DNA from: Membranipora membranacea
Taxonomy: Eukaryota > Bryozoa > Gymnolaemata > Cheilostomatida > Membraniporidae
DNA length: 64,000 nucleotides
Assembly: GCA_914767715.1 (NCBI GenBank)
Contig: OU612068.1
Location: 10,542,001-10,606,000 of the forward strand
Direction of reading: 5' to 3'
Every line of letters begins with the position of its first letter. Position 1 is the stretch's first letter. Position numbers and translations under genes: made by a program. The notes below the pieces were generated by a model, which worked only from the letters and a program-made list of their open reading frames with translations, ran no database searches and had not been told where the DNA came from. Shown here in pieces: positions 39,866-50,400 of the stretch.

Positions 39866-40274
39866 AAATCACCTTGTGATTTCTCCCATCAACCATGACT
39901 GAAGATCGCAAGGAAGAACTGATCAGAAAGAGAAAAAGAAGCCTAGGATATTTCTCATTCCATTCCAAACATTTAGCGACCCCAATCATAACTACAAAAA
40001 CTGACACGCGAGAGGTTTGATCGAGCAAACAAATTAATTAACAAACGGCAAGTTATTGAGGCAGCGACTGGCACTATCGAGAATAAATACAAAGGAGAAG
40101 TGCCTATAGCTGTGTGAAATGATAATAAATGCATTGCAATACAATAATGATTTAGAGCAGAGCAAAGCTTAACGAGTGAAAAATAAACACCATGAGGTGG
40201 GATGAAAAAGCAACAATTTGGAGTTGCTCCTCCATGAGTCCTGATAAAAGTCTAGTATTTACATTGTATCCCTA
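39866..40274 (-). other. Untranslated stretch between pol stop and polypurine tract, 409 bp
   Basis: After the TAA of pol (40277-40275) there is no env-like frame. A 75-codon minus-strand frame that starts at 40028 runs on into the LTR and has no recognisable domain. I see nothing else here. Confidence 0.6.
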
Positions 40275-42875
40275 TTACAGAGCTTCAGATTCGACTAGGC
40301 ACACCAGTTTGTTAACTGGGCGAGTGAATGTTGAGTGATTGTTACTGATTACATCATAACACAGAACTTTGACAGATCTGACTAGATTATCTACACTAGA
40401 TAAAACTTCGGTTATTCGTCCTAGTTTCCAAAATCGTCGACCACAGTTATCACTGAGAATAACGATGTCATTGATTGCGAGATTTCTTCTGGATTGTACC
40501 CATTTCTGTCTCTGCTGAAGATTTTGCACATATTCCTTACGCCATCTATTCCAGAATTTGTTGGCTAGCAGCTGTACTGCACGCCATCTCTTTCTGGCAT
40601 AGATGTCGCCATCATCAAAATTACCAGGCATAGGTAGAATAACAGAGGACTTCATATGAAGTAAATCATTCGGTGATAAAGGTTTACAATCTGAGCTGAC
40701 AACCGTCAGAGGGCGACTGTTAATGATTGCCATACATTCATATAGTAGAGTACGCAGCGATGTACTACTGAAGTTATGCATATGTGGTGTCAAACCATTG
40801 AACACAGAGCGTATTGTCCTAATCATTCTTTCCCAACACCCGCCCATATGACTAGCGTGAGGGGTATTGAAAATAAACTCACAGTGGTGTTCCTGTAGAT
40901 ATTTACTGAATGAACTATCTTGAGACATTTCATCATAGAGTTTCAGAATTTCGTTGTTTGCACCAACAAAATTAGTGCCATTGTCACAACGCACAGAACT
41001 GACATTGCCTCTTAGAGCCACAAAGCAGCGCCAGCTCTGCAAGAAGCAGTTAGTAGAGAGATCGTCTAGAGTTTCAATATGTACAGCTCTACTGGACAAG
41101 CATGTGATTATTAGCCCATACTTCTTCATGTGTTTTCGACCATCTTTTATGGGAAAGGGGCCAAAAACATCACATCCTACATGTGTGAATGGGGGAACGA
41201 CTTCAACACGCTCAGGTGGGAGGTCTGCCATTTTCTGACTTTCTACTGGCCTCCTGAGTCGACGAAAAAATGAGCATGTGTAAATCAGAGATGAGACCGC
41301 ATTACTCAAACCAACCACCCAAAACCCAGCAGACCTCACAGCTGACATGGTAGAAGTACGTCCCTGGTGAGCTACTTGTTCATGATAATGCTGCAAAATC
41401 TGTTTACTGAGATTTGACTGTTTTGGTATGACAATGGGATGCTTGTCTGCTAATGACAGAGACGACAGTTTTACTCTACCACCCACTCGTAACAGATCAT
41501 CACTATCAACGAAGCAATCCAGTCTCCATAATGGACTAGATTTATCGATTGCACACCCTGACTGGAGTGATTGAATTTCATTCTGATAGCTGATACTCTG
41601 GACTAGCGAAATGATGTAGTTTGATGCATTCTGGGTATGCTGAGCAGACAACTTCCCGCACCCATCAAATGAATGGTTTGACTTGATATTTTGTAACATG
41701 GCTACACATCTGACAGTTTTATTCCATGATGATGATTTATTCACCAAACCCAAAACTATTTCATCAAACCCTGACAGTGATTTTGAGTCAGTAGCTAGAG
41801 TGACAGCTGATTTTTTCAGCTCCAAGTCATCAGGATCAACAATAAATGAACAGTTTGAGCTAGGTAATGGATCGGTCTCCCACAGAAAGTTGGGTCCATG
41901 AAACCACATAGAATTGTTCAGGAATTCTACTGTGCTTAATCCACGGGATGCAATATCTGCAGGATTCAAACTAGTATTCACATAATCCCATTGGGATTTC
42001 GACGAGATTTCATTGATTTGAGTCACACGATTCGCAACAAATGTTTGGAACCGTTTCGAGTCATTATTGATATAGCCTAAGACGATTTTTGAGTCTGACC
42101 ATAGATAACTATTACACTGTATGCCTAGTTCAGTTTTGAGAGAATTACATTGCTTAGCAGCTAGTAATGCTGCTTGTAACTCTAGCCTAGGAATGGTAAT
42201 ACGCTTCTTTAACGGAGCCACACGAGTTTTTCCTAGCATTAGACTACAATGTACAGCATTATTTTCATCAAATGTCCTAACATATGAGCATGCTCCATAC
42301 CCTAGCTCGCTAGCATCTGCGAATGTATGGATTTCTTGTTTGACTGGCATGAATGAGTGTGGGTGAATACACCTGGGAATGGACAGACTGGAGATTTTGG
42401 AGATTTCGAAGTCCCAGATTTTCCACTTATCACACATGTTTTGATCAAGTTCCTGGTCCCAACTCAAACCGTCTTTACATGAGTTTTGTATCATTACTCT
42501 AGCTGGCAGAATAAGAGGACTTATGAGACCCATAGGATCGTATACCGAAGCTACATTAGCTAACACAGACCTCCTAGTAATTTTCTTAGCAGGTACAGGC
42601 TGATATTTATAAGTGAATGAATCCGAGTCCAAGGCCCATAGCATGCCTAGAGCTCGCTCTGTTGAGTCGAGCAGCTGAATATTGTTCTGTGGTTTGAGAT
42701 TTGTATCCTCTTGAGGGAAGGCTTCCAGTACCTGAGGTTGATTGGATAGAAGCTTGTGTACATGAAGATTGCCATTTTTACACAATTGACACAATTTCTT
42801 TGATTTCAAAATATCCCTGAGCGCCTTTGCCCCCAACCTATCGAGCTCTGACCTTGAGATACTAAAGCCCTCCAT
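40275..42875 (-). CDS. BEL/Pao pol C-terminal polyprotein with residual gag-like N-terminus (866 aa)
   Basis: The product would supply RNase H and integrase for retrotransposition. Residues 1 to about 27 are not pol; a helix-like SELDRLGAKALRDILKSK resembles a SAP-type segment and is probably the start of Gag. From about 28 the end of the reverse transcriptase follows (GNLHVHKLLSN), then the A17-type segment with ERALGMLW (73-80) and SVYDPMGLISP (110-120). RNase H acidic residues are D187 (FADASE), E232 (PRLELQ), D261 (WSDSK) and D307 (NPADIAS). The integrase finger has H498, H503 and C534, but F537 where the second Cys belongs. The integrase catalytic triad is D569, D631 and E682. A BEL C-terminal domain runs from about 755 to 860 (WNRWRKEY, RPVNKL). 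Start: ATG with A at -3 and G at +4. Gag, protease and the reverse-transcriptase active site are lost, so the copy is probably non-autonomous; it otherwise has no stop or frameshift. Confidence 0.93.
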   Translation of the reverse strand: MEGFSISRSELDRLGAKALRDILKSKKLCQLCKNGNLHVHKLLSNQPQVLEAFPQEDTNLKPQNNIQLLDSTERALGMLWALDSDSFTYKYQPVPAKKITRRSVLANVASVYDPMGLISPLILPARVMIQNSCKDGLSWDQELDQNMCDKWKIWDFEISKISSLSIPRCIHPHSFMPVKQEIHTFADASELGYGACSYVRTFDENNAVHCSLMLGKTRVAPLKKRITIPRLELQAALLAAKQCNSLKTELGIQCNSYLWSDSKIVLGYINNDSKRFQTFVANRVTQINEISSKSQWDYVNTSLNPADIASRGLSTVEFLNNSMWFHGPNFLWETDPLPSSNCSFIVDPDDLELKKSAVTLATDSKSLSGFDEIVLGLVNKSSSWNKTVRCVAMLQNIKSNHSFDGCGKLSAQHTQNASNYIISLVQSISYQNEIQSLQSGCAIDKSSPLWRLDCFVDSDDLLRVGGRVKLSSLSLADKHPIVIPKQSNLSKQILQHYHEQVAHQGRTSTMSAVRSAGFWVVGLSNAVSSLIYTCSFFRRLRRPVESQKMADLPPERVEVVPPFTHVGCDVFGPFPIKDGRKHMKKYGLIITCLSSRAVHIETLDDLSTNCFLQSWRCFVALRGNVSSVRCDNGTNFVGANNEILKLYDEMSQDSSFSKYLQEHHCEFIFNTPHASHMGGCWERMIRTIRSVFNGLTPHMHNFSSTSLRTLLYECMAIINSRPLTVVSSDCKPLSPNDLLHMKSSVILPMPGNFDDGDIYARKRWRAVQLLANKFWNRWRKEYVQNLQQRQKWVQSRRNLAINDIVILSDNCGRRFWKLGRITEVLSSVDNLVRSVKVLCYDVISNNHSTFTRPVNKLVCLVESEAL

Positions 42876-43636
42876 GCTGAAACAAACCTACAAAGATTAT
42901 TGGCAAGAAACACAACTGCTCCACAGAGGCAAGATACCAAGAAACACACCGAAAGCAATACCCAACAACCAAGACCACACAACCGAGTACAGCCCAGCAA
43001 CTAGAATGCATGAGCCAAAGAATCTGCACTATTGGATGAAAAAGGCGAGCTTGCACAAAAAGCCCTAACCTAGTCCTAGTACAAAAAATTGACGGCTGTA
43101 AAAATTAACGAGGCACGCACCTGGTATCAGTGAAGTGTAAAAAGTATCTCCAGCAGCTCTCCGTCAGCAACAGGGTGGATTAATAAATAATCCAAGAGGT
43201 TATCGTATACAGTTACAGTTAGTGTTTAGCAAGCATCAGCAGCGAGATCACCGGCAGTAGAGTAACGTGGCGTAGACGTAAATAACGACACGACGAGAAG
43301 GGGGTAGTCGTCACACAAGACGAGAGGATACAGCGGGGTATAACGACAGCTGTATCTAGAGACTAGTGCTTAGGTGTGCTGTGCTAGCAGTACAGGATCT
43401 AGGTGGTATAGCGGTACAAATCCTGTGGCTCTCTGATGTTGACGTACAGAGTATGTTGAGGGAGCTGAATGCTCGGCTAGCTGAGGTATAACTATACAGC
43501 ATCACAAGCTGACTGGTAGAGTAGGCGTCAAGATAGTGTAGACGCTGGAGTGAGTTGCTCTGTGGTTGGTGTGTGGGTTGGCGAGAGTGTTGAGTCAGCT
43601 TCTAGCACTACACATTATCCAGAAATAAAGTTTCAC
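42876..43636 (-). other. Element leader between 5' LTR and start codon, 761 bp
   Basis: I see no convincing reading frame. The expected tRNA primer site next to the LTR is not obvious: the minus strand reads GTGAAACTTTATTTC and only then TGGATAATGTG (TGG at 43621-43619), 15 bases in. Just before the start codon the minus strand reads TTTGTTTCAGC, which resembles a 3' splice site and could mean the leader is spliced. Neither point is proven. Confidence 0.5.
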
Positions 43637-44289
43637 TGTTCTGGACCACAAGGCTTTTTGATTATTTTGCATTAGATTTTAGAGATTACTGATGGTTTCA
43701 CAGGATCACTGGTTTATTTTTATCCCCGAAGGTTCCGTGAAACTGGAAAAGAACATGGTGCAATTAATGTGGTGCATAAAAATGTGCCTCGTTCAATAAA
43801 AATGCCGTCAATAATTAACTATTCAATTTAAAGCAAACTATAAGGAACAATATACTCAAAGATCAAATAAACACAAATCTAAACCCTATTAATTAATTTT
43901 GAATGTACCGAGAAATAAAAGTGATATTAAGTCAAGTAAACTTGGAGTCAAATTATTTTAACCTACAGAAAATAGAATTTAATTTATAACATACCTTTTT
44001 GCTCCTTTAGTAAATCCCCAAATATTACCTTTGCCCAGAAAAATAGATTCAGATTATAGTTCAGTTTATACAACTCAAGTTTACTGAGCCTGTGAGGAAA
44101 ACCTCAAACACCAAGGCTCACAGGGCAACTAAAGGCTTGAGGAATTTGCTCGCCAAATTAATCCATCAGTGCAGATAATTGGACACACAACACAATAGCC
44201 CGGTACCGCACAAAGCCATGCAGCTATGGCCAATTAGGCACAACTCCCAGTGAATGGCAAAGGATCTAAGCCGCCGTGAAGCAGCCACA
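43637..44289 (-). repeat. 5' LTR of the BEL/Pao element (right)
   Basis: This is the second 653-bp copy and the promoter-bearing LTR in element orientation. Its limits are fixed by where similarity to the left LTR stops: upstream sequence TTTCAC against satellite CAAGGG, and downstream satellite AAGGGTTTC against internal CTCCCGG. Confidence 0.96.
43983..43988 (-). promoter_or_regulatory. Candidate TATA box in the 5' LTR
   Basis: Minus-strand TATAAATT lies about 300 bases into the LTR in element orientation; a second TATAAA is at 44065-44070. Either could direct element transcription. No initiator could be recognised, so this is a weak call. Confidence 0.25.
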
Positions 44290-44294
44290 AAGGG
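44290..44294. other. Target-site duplication, right copy (AAGGG)
   Basis: The second AAGGG is followed by TTTCTAAGCAAG, the normal continuation of the monomer. Counting from unit position 40 here, the next unit begins at 44429, exactly in register. Confidence 0.93.
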
Positions 44295-44659
44295 TTTCTA
44301 AGCAAGTAAAGAATTCTGCCCAATCATTGGCTAATTTCCCCAGGACCGTACCTATCGATTTTTGTCAATTTCTATCAAAACACCTCGATAAAATACGCAT
44401 CGTCACAGGGAGCTAATATTTTATATGAGATATAGGGACGTCATTGCGAACCTCAAAACACAGTTTCAAGCGTTTCTAAGCCAGTAAAGAATTCTGCCCA
44501 ATTATTGGCTAATTTCCCCAGGACCGTACCTATCGATTTCTGTCAATTTCTATCAAAATACCTCGATAGAATACGCATCGTAACAGGGAGCTAATTTTTT
44601 ATATGAGATATAGGGACGTCGTTGCGAACCTCAAAACAGAGTTACAAGCGTTTCTAAGC

Positions 44660-47150
44660 CAGTAAAGAATTCTGCCCAATTATTGGCTAATTTCCCCAGG
44701 ACCGTACCTATCGATTTTTGTCAATTTCTATCAAAATACCTCGATAGAATACGCATTGTCACAGGGAGCTAATATATTATATGAGATATAGGGACGTCAT
44801 TGCGAACCTCAAAACAGAGTTTCAAGGGTTTCTAAGCCAGTAAAGAATTCTGCCCAATTATTGGCTAATTTCCCCAGGACCGTACCTATCGATTTCTGTC
44901 AATTTCTATCAAAATACCTCGATAGAATATGCATCGTAACAGGGAGCTAATTTTTTATATGAGATATAGGGACGTCGTTGCGAACCTCAAAACAGAGTTA
45001 CAAGCGTTTCTAAGCCAGTAAAGAATTCTGCCCAATTATTGGCTAATTTCCCCAGGACCGTACCTATCGATTTTTGTCAATTTCTATCAAAATACCTCGA
45101 TAGAATACGCATCGTCATAGTGAGCTAGTATTTTATATGAGATATAGGGACGTCGTTGCGAACCTCAAAACAGAGTTACAAGCGTTTCTAAGCCAGTAAA
45201 GAATTCTTCCCAATTATTGGCTAATTTCCCCAGGACCGTACCTATCGATTTTTGTCAATTTCTATCAAAATACCTCGATAGACTACGCATCGTCATAGTG
45301 AGCTAATATTTTATATGAGATATAGGGACGTCGTTGCGAACCTCAAAACAGGGTTTCAAGCGTTTATAAGCCAGTAAAGAATTCTGCCCTATTATTCTCT
45401 AATTTCCCCAGGACCGTACCTATCGATTTTTGTCAATTTCTATCAAAATACCTCGATATGATACGCATCGTCACAGAGAGCTAATATTTTATATGAGATA
45501 TAGGGACGTCGTTGCGAACCTCAAAACAGAGTTTCAAGCGTTTCCAAGCCAGTAAAGAATTCTGCCCAATTATTGGCTAATTTCCCCAGGACCGTAGCTA
45601 TCGATTTTTGTCAATTTCTATCAAAATACCTCGATGGAATACGCATCGTCACAGGGAGCTAATATATTATATGAGATATAGGGACGTCATTGCGAACCTC
45701 AAAACAGAGTTTCAAGGGTTTCCAAGCCAGTAAAGAATTCCGCCCATTCATTGGCTAATTTCCCCAGGACCGTACCTATCGATTTTTGTCAATTTCTATC
45801 AAAATACCTCGATAGAATACGCATCGTCACAGGGAGCTAATATTTTATATGAGATATAGAGACGTCGTTGCGAACCTCAAAACAGAGTTTCAAGGGTTTT
45901 TAAGCCAGTAAAGAATTCTGCCCAATTATTGGCTAATTTCCCCAGGACCGTACCTATCGATTTTTGTCAATTTCTATCAAAATACCTCGATAGAATACGC
46001 ATTGTCACAGGGAGCTAATATATTATATGAGATATAGGGACGTCATTGCGAACCTCAAAACAGAGTTTCAAGGGTTTCTAAGCCAGTAAAGAATTCTGCC
46101 CAATTATTGGCTAATTTCCCCAGGACCGTACCTATCGATTTCTGTCAATTTCTATCAAAATACCTCGATAGAATATGCATCGTAACAGGGAGCTAATTTT
46201 TTATATGAGATATAGGGACGTCGTTGCGAACCTCAAAACAGAGTTACAAGCGTTTCTAAGCCAGTAAAGAATTCTGCCCAATTATTGGCTAATTTCCCCA
46301 GGACCGTACCTATCGATTTTTGTCAATTTCTATCAAAATACCTCGATAGAATACGCATCGTCATAGTGAGCTAGTATTTTATATGAGATATAGGGACGTC
46401 GTTGCGAACCTCAAAACAGAGTTACAAGCGTTTCTAAGCCAGTAAAGAATTCTTCCCAATTATTGGCTAATTTCCCCAGGACCGTACCTATCGATTTTTG
46501 TCAATTTCTATCAAAATACCTCGATAGACTACGCATCGTCATAGTGAGCTAATATTTTATATGAGATATAGGGACGTCGTTGCGAACCTCAAAACAGGGT
46601 TTCAAGCGTTTATAAGCCAGTAAAGAATTCTGCCCTATTATTCTCTAATTTCCCCAGGACCGTACCTATCGATTTTTGTCAATTTCTATCAAAATACCTC
46701 GATATGATACGCATCGTCACAGAGAGCTAATATTTTATATGAGATATAGGGACGTCGTTGCGAACCTCAAAACAGAGTTTCAAGCGTTTCCAAGCCAGTA
46801 AAGAATTCTGCCCAATTATTGGCTAATTTCCCCAGGACCGTAGCTATCGATTTTTGTCAATTTCTATCAAAATACCTCGATGGAATACGCATCGTCACAG
46901 GGAGCTAATATATTATATGAGATATAGGGACGTCATTGCGAACCTCAAAACAGAGTTTCAAGGGTTTCCAAGCCAGTAAAGAATTCCGCCCATTCATTGG
47001 CTAATTTCCCCAGGACCGTACCTATCGATTTTTGTCAATTTCTATCAAAATACCTCGATAGAATACGCATCGTCACAGGGAGCTAATATTTTATATGAGA
47101 TATAGAGACGTCGTTGCGAACCTCAAAACAGAGTTTCAAGGGTTTTTAAG
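44660..47150 (+). repeat. 7-monomer tandem duplication in the right block (about 44.66-45.9 and 45.9-47.15 kb)
   Basis: The offset is 1246 bp, the same length as the duplication at 32.8-35.2 kb but with unrelated monomer types. Shared rare variants are GCATTGTCAC at 44753 and 45999, GACTACGCAT, CGTTTATAAGCC, CCGTAGCTATCG and GAATTCCGCCCATTC. I saw no difference between the copies by eye. Edges are approximate. Confidence 0.88.
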
Positions 47151-47276
47151 CCAGTAAAGAATTCTGCCCAATTATTGGCTAATTTCCCCAGGACCGTACC
47201 TATCGATTTTTGTCAATTTCTATCAAAATACCTCGATAGAATACACTTCGACACAGGGGGCTAATATTATAAATGG

Positions 47277-47454
47277 GATATAGGGAGGTCATTGTGAACC
47301 TCAAAACAGTGTTTCAACCGTTTCTAAGCCGGTAAAGAATTCTGCCTAATTATTGGCTAATTTCCCCAGGACCGTACCTATCGATTTTTGTCAATTTCTA
47401 TCAAAATACCTCGATAGAATACGCATCGTCACAGAGAGCTAATATTTTATATGA
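47277..47454 (+). repeat. Hybrid satellite B unit
   Basis: The unit starts as B (CAGTGTTTCAACCG, AAGCCGG, CTGCCTAATT) but reads CCCCAGGACCG instead of CCCAAAGACCG, so the B block ends early. A crossover or conversion end lies between unit positions of about 71 and 92. It shares ATTGTGAACC with the units at 51726 and 60803. Confidence 0.82.
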
Positions 47455-50400
47455 GATATAGGGACGTCGTTGCGAACCTCAAAACAGAGTTTCAAGCGTT
47501 TCTAAGCCAGTAAAGAATTCTACCCAATTATTGGCTAATTTCCCCAGGACCGTACCTATCGATGTTTGTCAATTTCTATCAAAATACCTCGATAGAATAC
47601 GCATCGTCACAGGGAGCTAATATATTATATGAGATATAGGGACGTCATTGCGAACTTCAAAACAGAGTTTCAAGGGTTTCTAAGCCACTAAAGAATTCTG
47701 CCCAATCATTGGCTAATTTCCCCAGGGCCGTACCTATCGATTTTTGTCAATTTCTATCAAAATACCTCGATAGAATACGCATCGTCACAGGGAGCTAATA
47801 TATTATATGAGATATAGGGACGTCATTGCGAACCTCAAAACAGAGTTTCAAGGGTTTCTAAGCAAGTAAAGAATTCTGCCCAATCATTGGCTAATTTCCC
47901 CAGGACCGTACCTATCGATTTTTGTCAATTTCTATCAAAACACCTCGATAAAATACGCATCGTCACAGGGAGCTAATATTTTATATGAGATATAGAGACG
48001 TCGTTGCGAACCTCAAAACAGAGTTTCAAGCGTTTCTAAGCCAGTAAAGAATTCTGCCCAATTATTGGCTAATTTCCCAAGGACCGTACCTATCAATTTT
48101 TGTCAATTTCTATCAAAATACCTCGATAGAATACGCATCGTCACAGGGAGCTAATATTTTATATGAGATATAGGGACGTCATTGCGAACCTCAAAACACA
48201 GTTTCAAGGGTTTCTAAGCCAGTAAAGAATTCTGCCCAAGTATTGGCTAATTTCCCCAGGACCGTACCTATCGATTTCTGTCAACTTCTATCAAAATACC
48301 TCGATAGAATACGCATCGTAACAGGGAGCTAATTTTTTATATGAGATATAGGGACGTCGTTGCGAACCTCAAAACAGAGTTACAAGCGTTTCTAAGCCAG
48401 TAAAGAATTCTGCCCAATTGTTGGCTAATTTCCCCAGGACCGTACCTATCGATTTTTGTCAATTTCTATAAAAAGACCTCGATAGAATACGCATCGTCAC
48501 AGGGAGCTAATATTTTATATGAGATATAGGGACGTCATTGCGAACATCAAAACAGAGTTTCGAGCTTTTCTAAGCCAGTAAAGAATTCTGCCCAATTATT
48601 GGCTAATTTCCCCAGGACCGTACCTATCGATTTTTGTCAATTTCTATCAAAATACCTCGATAGAATACGCATCGTCACAGGGAGCTAATATTTTATATGA
48701 GATATAGGGACGTCATTGCGAACCTTAAAACAGAGTTTCAAGGGTTTCTAAGCCAGTAAAGAATTCTGCCCAATTATTGGCTAATTTCCCGAGGACCGTA
48801 CCTATCGATTTCTGTCAACTTCTATCAAAATACCTCGATAGAATACGCATCGTAACAGGGAGCTAATTTTTTATATGAGATATAGGGACGTCGTTGCGAA
48901 CCTCAAAACAGAGTTACAAGCGTTTCTAAGCCAGTAAAGAATTCTGCCCAATTATTGGCTAATTTCCCCAGGACCGTACCTATCGATTTTTGTCAATTTC
49001 TATCAAAATACCTCGATAGAATACGCATTGTCACAGGGAGCTAATATATTATATGAGATATAGGGACGTCATTGCGAACCTCAAAACAGAGTTTCAAGGG
49101 TTTCTAAGCCAGTAAAGAATTCTGCCCAATTATTAGCTAATTTGCCCAGGACCGTACCTATCGATTTTTGTCAGTTTCTATCAAAATACCTCGATAGAAT
49201 GCGCATTGTCACAGGGAGCTAATATATTATTTGAGATATAGGGACGTCATTGCGAACCTCAAAACAGAGGTTCAAGGGTTTCTAAGCCAGTAAAGAATTC
49301 TGCCCAATTATTGGCTAATTTCCCCAGGACCGTACCTATCGATTTCTGTCAATTTCTATCAAAATACCTCGATAGAATATGCATCGTAACGGGGAGCTAA
49401 TTTTTTATATGAGATATAGGGACGTCATTGCGAACCTCAAAACAGAGTTTCAAGGGTTTCTAAGCCAGTAAAGAATTCTGCCCAATTATTGGCTCATTTC
49501 CCGAGGACCGTACCTATCGATTTCTGTCAACTTCTATCAAAATACCTCGATAGAATACGCATCGTAACAGGGAGCTAATTTTTTATATGAGATATAGGGA
49601 CGTCGTTGCGAACCTCAAAACAGAGTTACAAGCGTTTCTAAGCCAGTAAAGAATTCTGCCCAATTATTGGCTAATTTCCCCAGGACCGTACCTATCGATT
49701 TTTGTCAATTTCTATCAAAAGACCTCGATAGAATACGCATCGTCACAGGGAGCTAATATTTTATATGAGATATAGGGACGTCATTGCGAACATCAAAACA
49801 GAGTTTCGAGCTTTTCTAAGCCAGTAAAGAATTCTGCCCAATTATTGGCTAATTTCCCCAGGACCGTACCTATCGATTTTTGTCAATTTCTATCAAAATA
49901 CCTCGATAGAATACGCATCGTCACAGGGAGCTAATATTTTATATGAGATATAGGGACGTCATTGCGAACCTCAAAACAGAGTTTCAAGGGTTTCTAAGCC
50001 AGTAAAGAATTCTGCCCAATTATTGGCTAATTTCCCGAGGACCGTACCTATCGATTTCTGTCAATTTCTATCAAAATACCTCGATAGAATACGCATCGTA
50101 ACAGGGAGCTAATTTTTATATGAGATATAGGGACGTCGTTGCGAACCTCAAAACAGAGTTACAAGCGTTTCTAAGCCAGTAAAGAATTCTGCCCAATTAT
50201 TGGCTAATTTCCCCAGGACCGTACCTATCGATTTTTGTCAATTTCTATCAAATTACCTCGATAGAATACGCATTGTCACAGGGAGCTAATATATTATATG
50301 AGATATAGGGACGTCATTGCGAACCTCAAAACAGAGTTTCAAGGGTTTCTAAGCCAGTAAAGAATTCTGCCCAATTATTAGCTAATTTGCCCAGGACCGT

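Larger units (their letters stand above)
39204..44289 (-). mobile_element. BEL/Pao LTR retrotransposon, internally deleted
   Basis: This is a 5086-bp insertion with two 653-bp direct repeats beginning TG and ending CA, flanked by the 5-bp duplication AAGGG. The pol reading frame runs on the minus strand, so the right LTR is the 5' LTR. In transcription order: 5' LTR (44289-43637), a leader (43636-42876), a gag-start/pol fusion frame (42875-40275), a short untranslated stretch, a purine-rich tract and the 3' LTR (39856-39204). Assignment to BEL/Pao rests on the pol domain content and order, including the A17-type segment after the reverse transcriptase and the C-terminal domain after integrase. 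Gag, protease and the catalytic reverse transcriptase are absent, and there is no env. LTRs differ at one base, so the insertion is recent. It is the only transposon in 64 kb. Confidence 0.95.

Noticed and set aside
39801-40028. 75-codon minus-strand frame at the 3' LTR border, considered as an env remnant
   Set aside because: It has a hydrophobic stretch but runs into the LTR and has no signal peptide or envelope motif that I can recognise.
40954-42366. Plus-strand frames at 40954-41238, 41683-41901 and 42121-42366
   Set aside because: They are antisense shadows of the pol frame with no recognisable domain.
42806-43068. Short frames around the pol start (minus 42806-43000 and 42862-43056, plus 42874-43068)
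   Set aside because: They overlap the leader and the start of pol, are mutually exclusive and show no family features.
43380-43440. tRNA-like sequence in the leader (GGTACAAATCC resembles a B box)
   Set aside because: There is one mismatch to the box, no matching A box at the right distance and no acceptor stem that I can fold.
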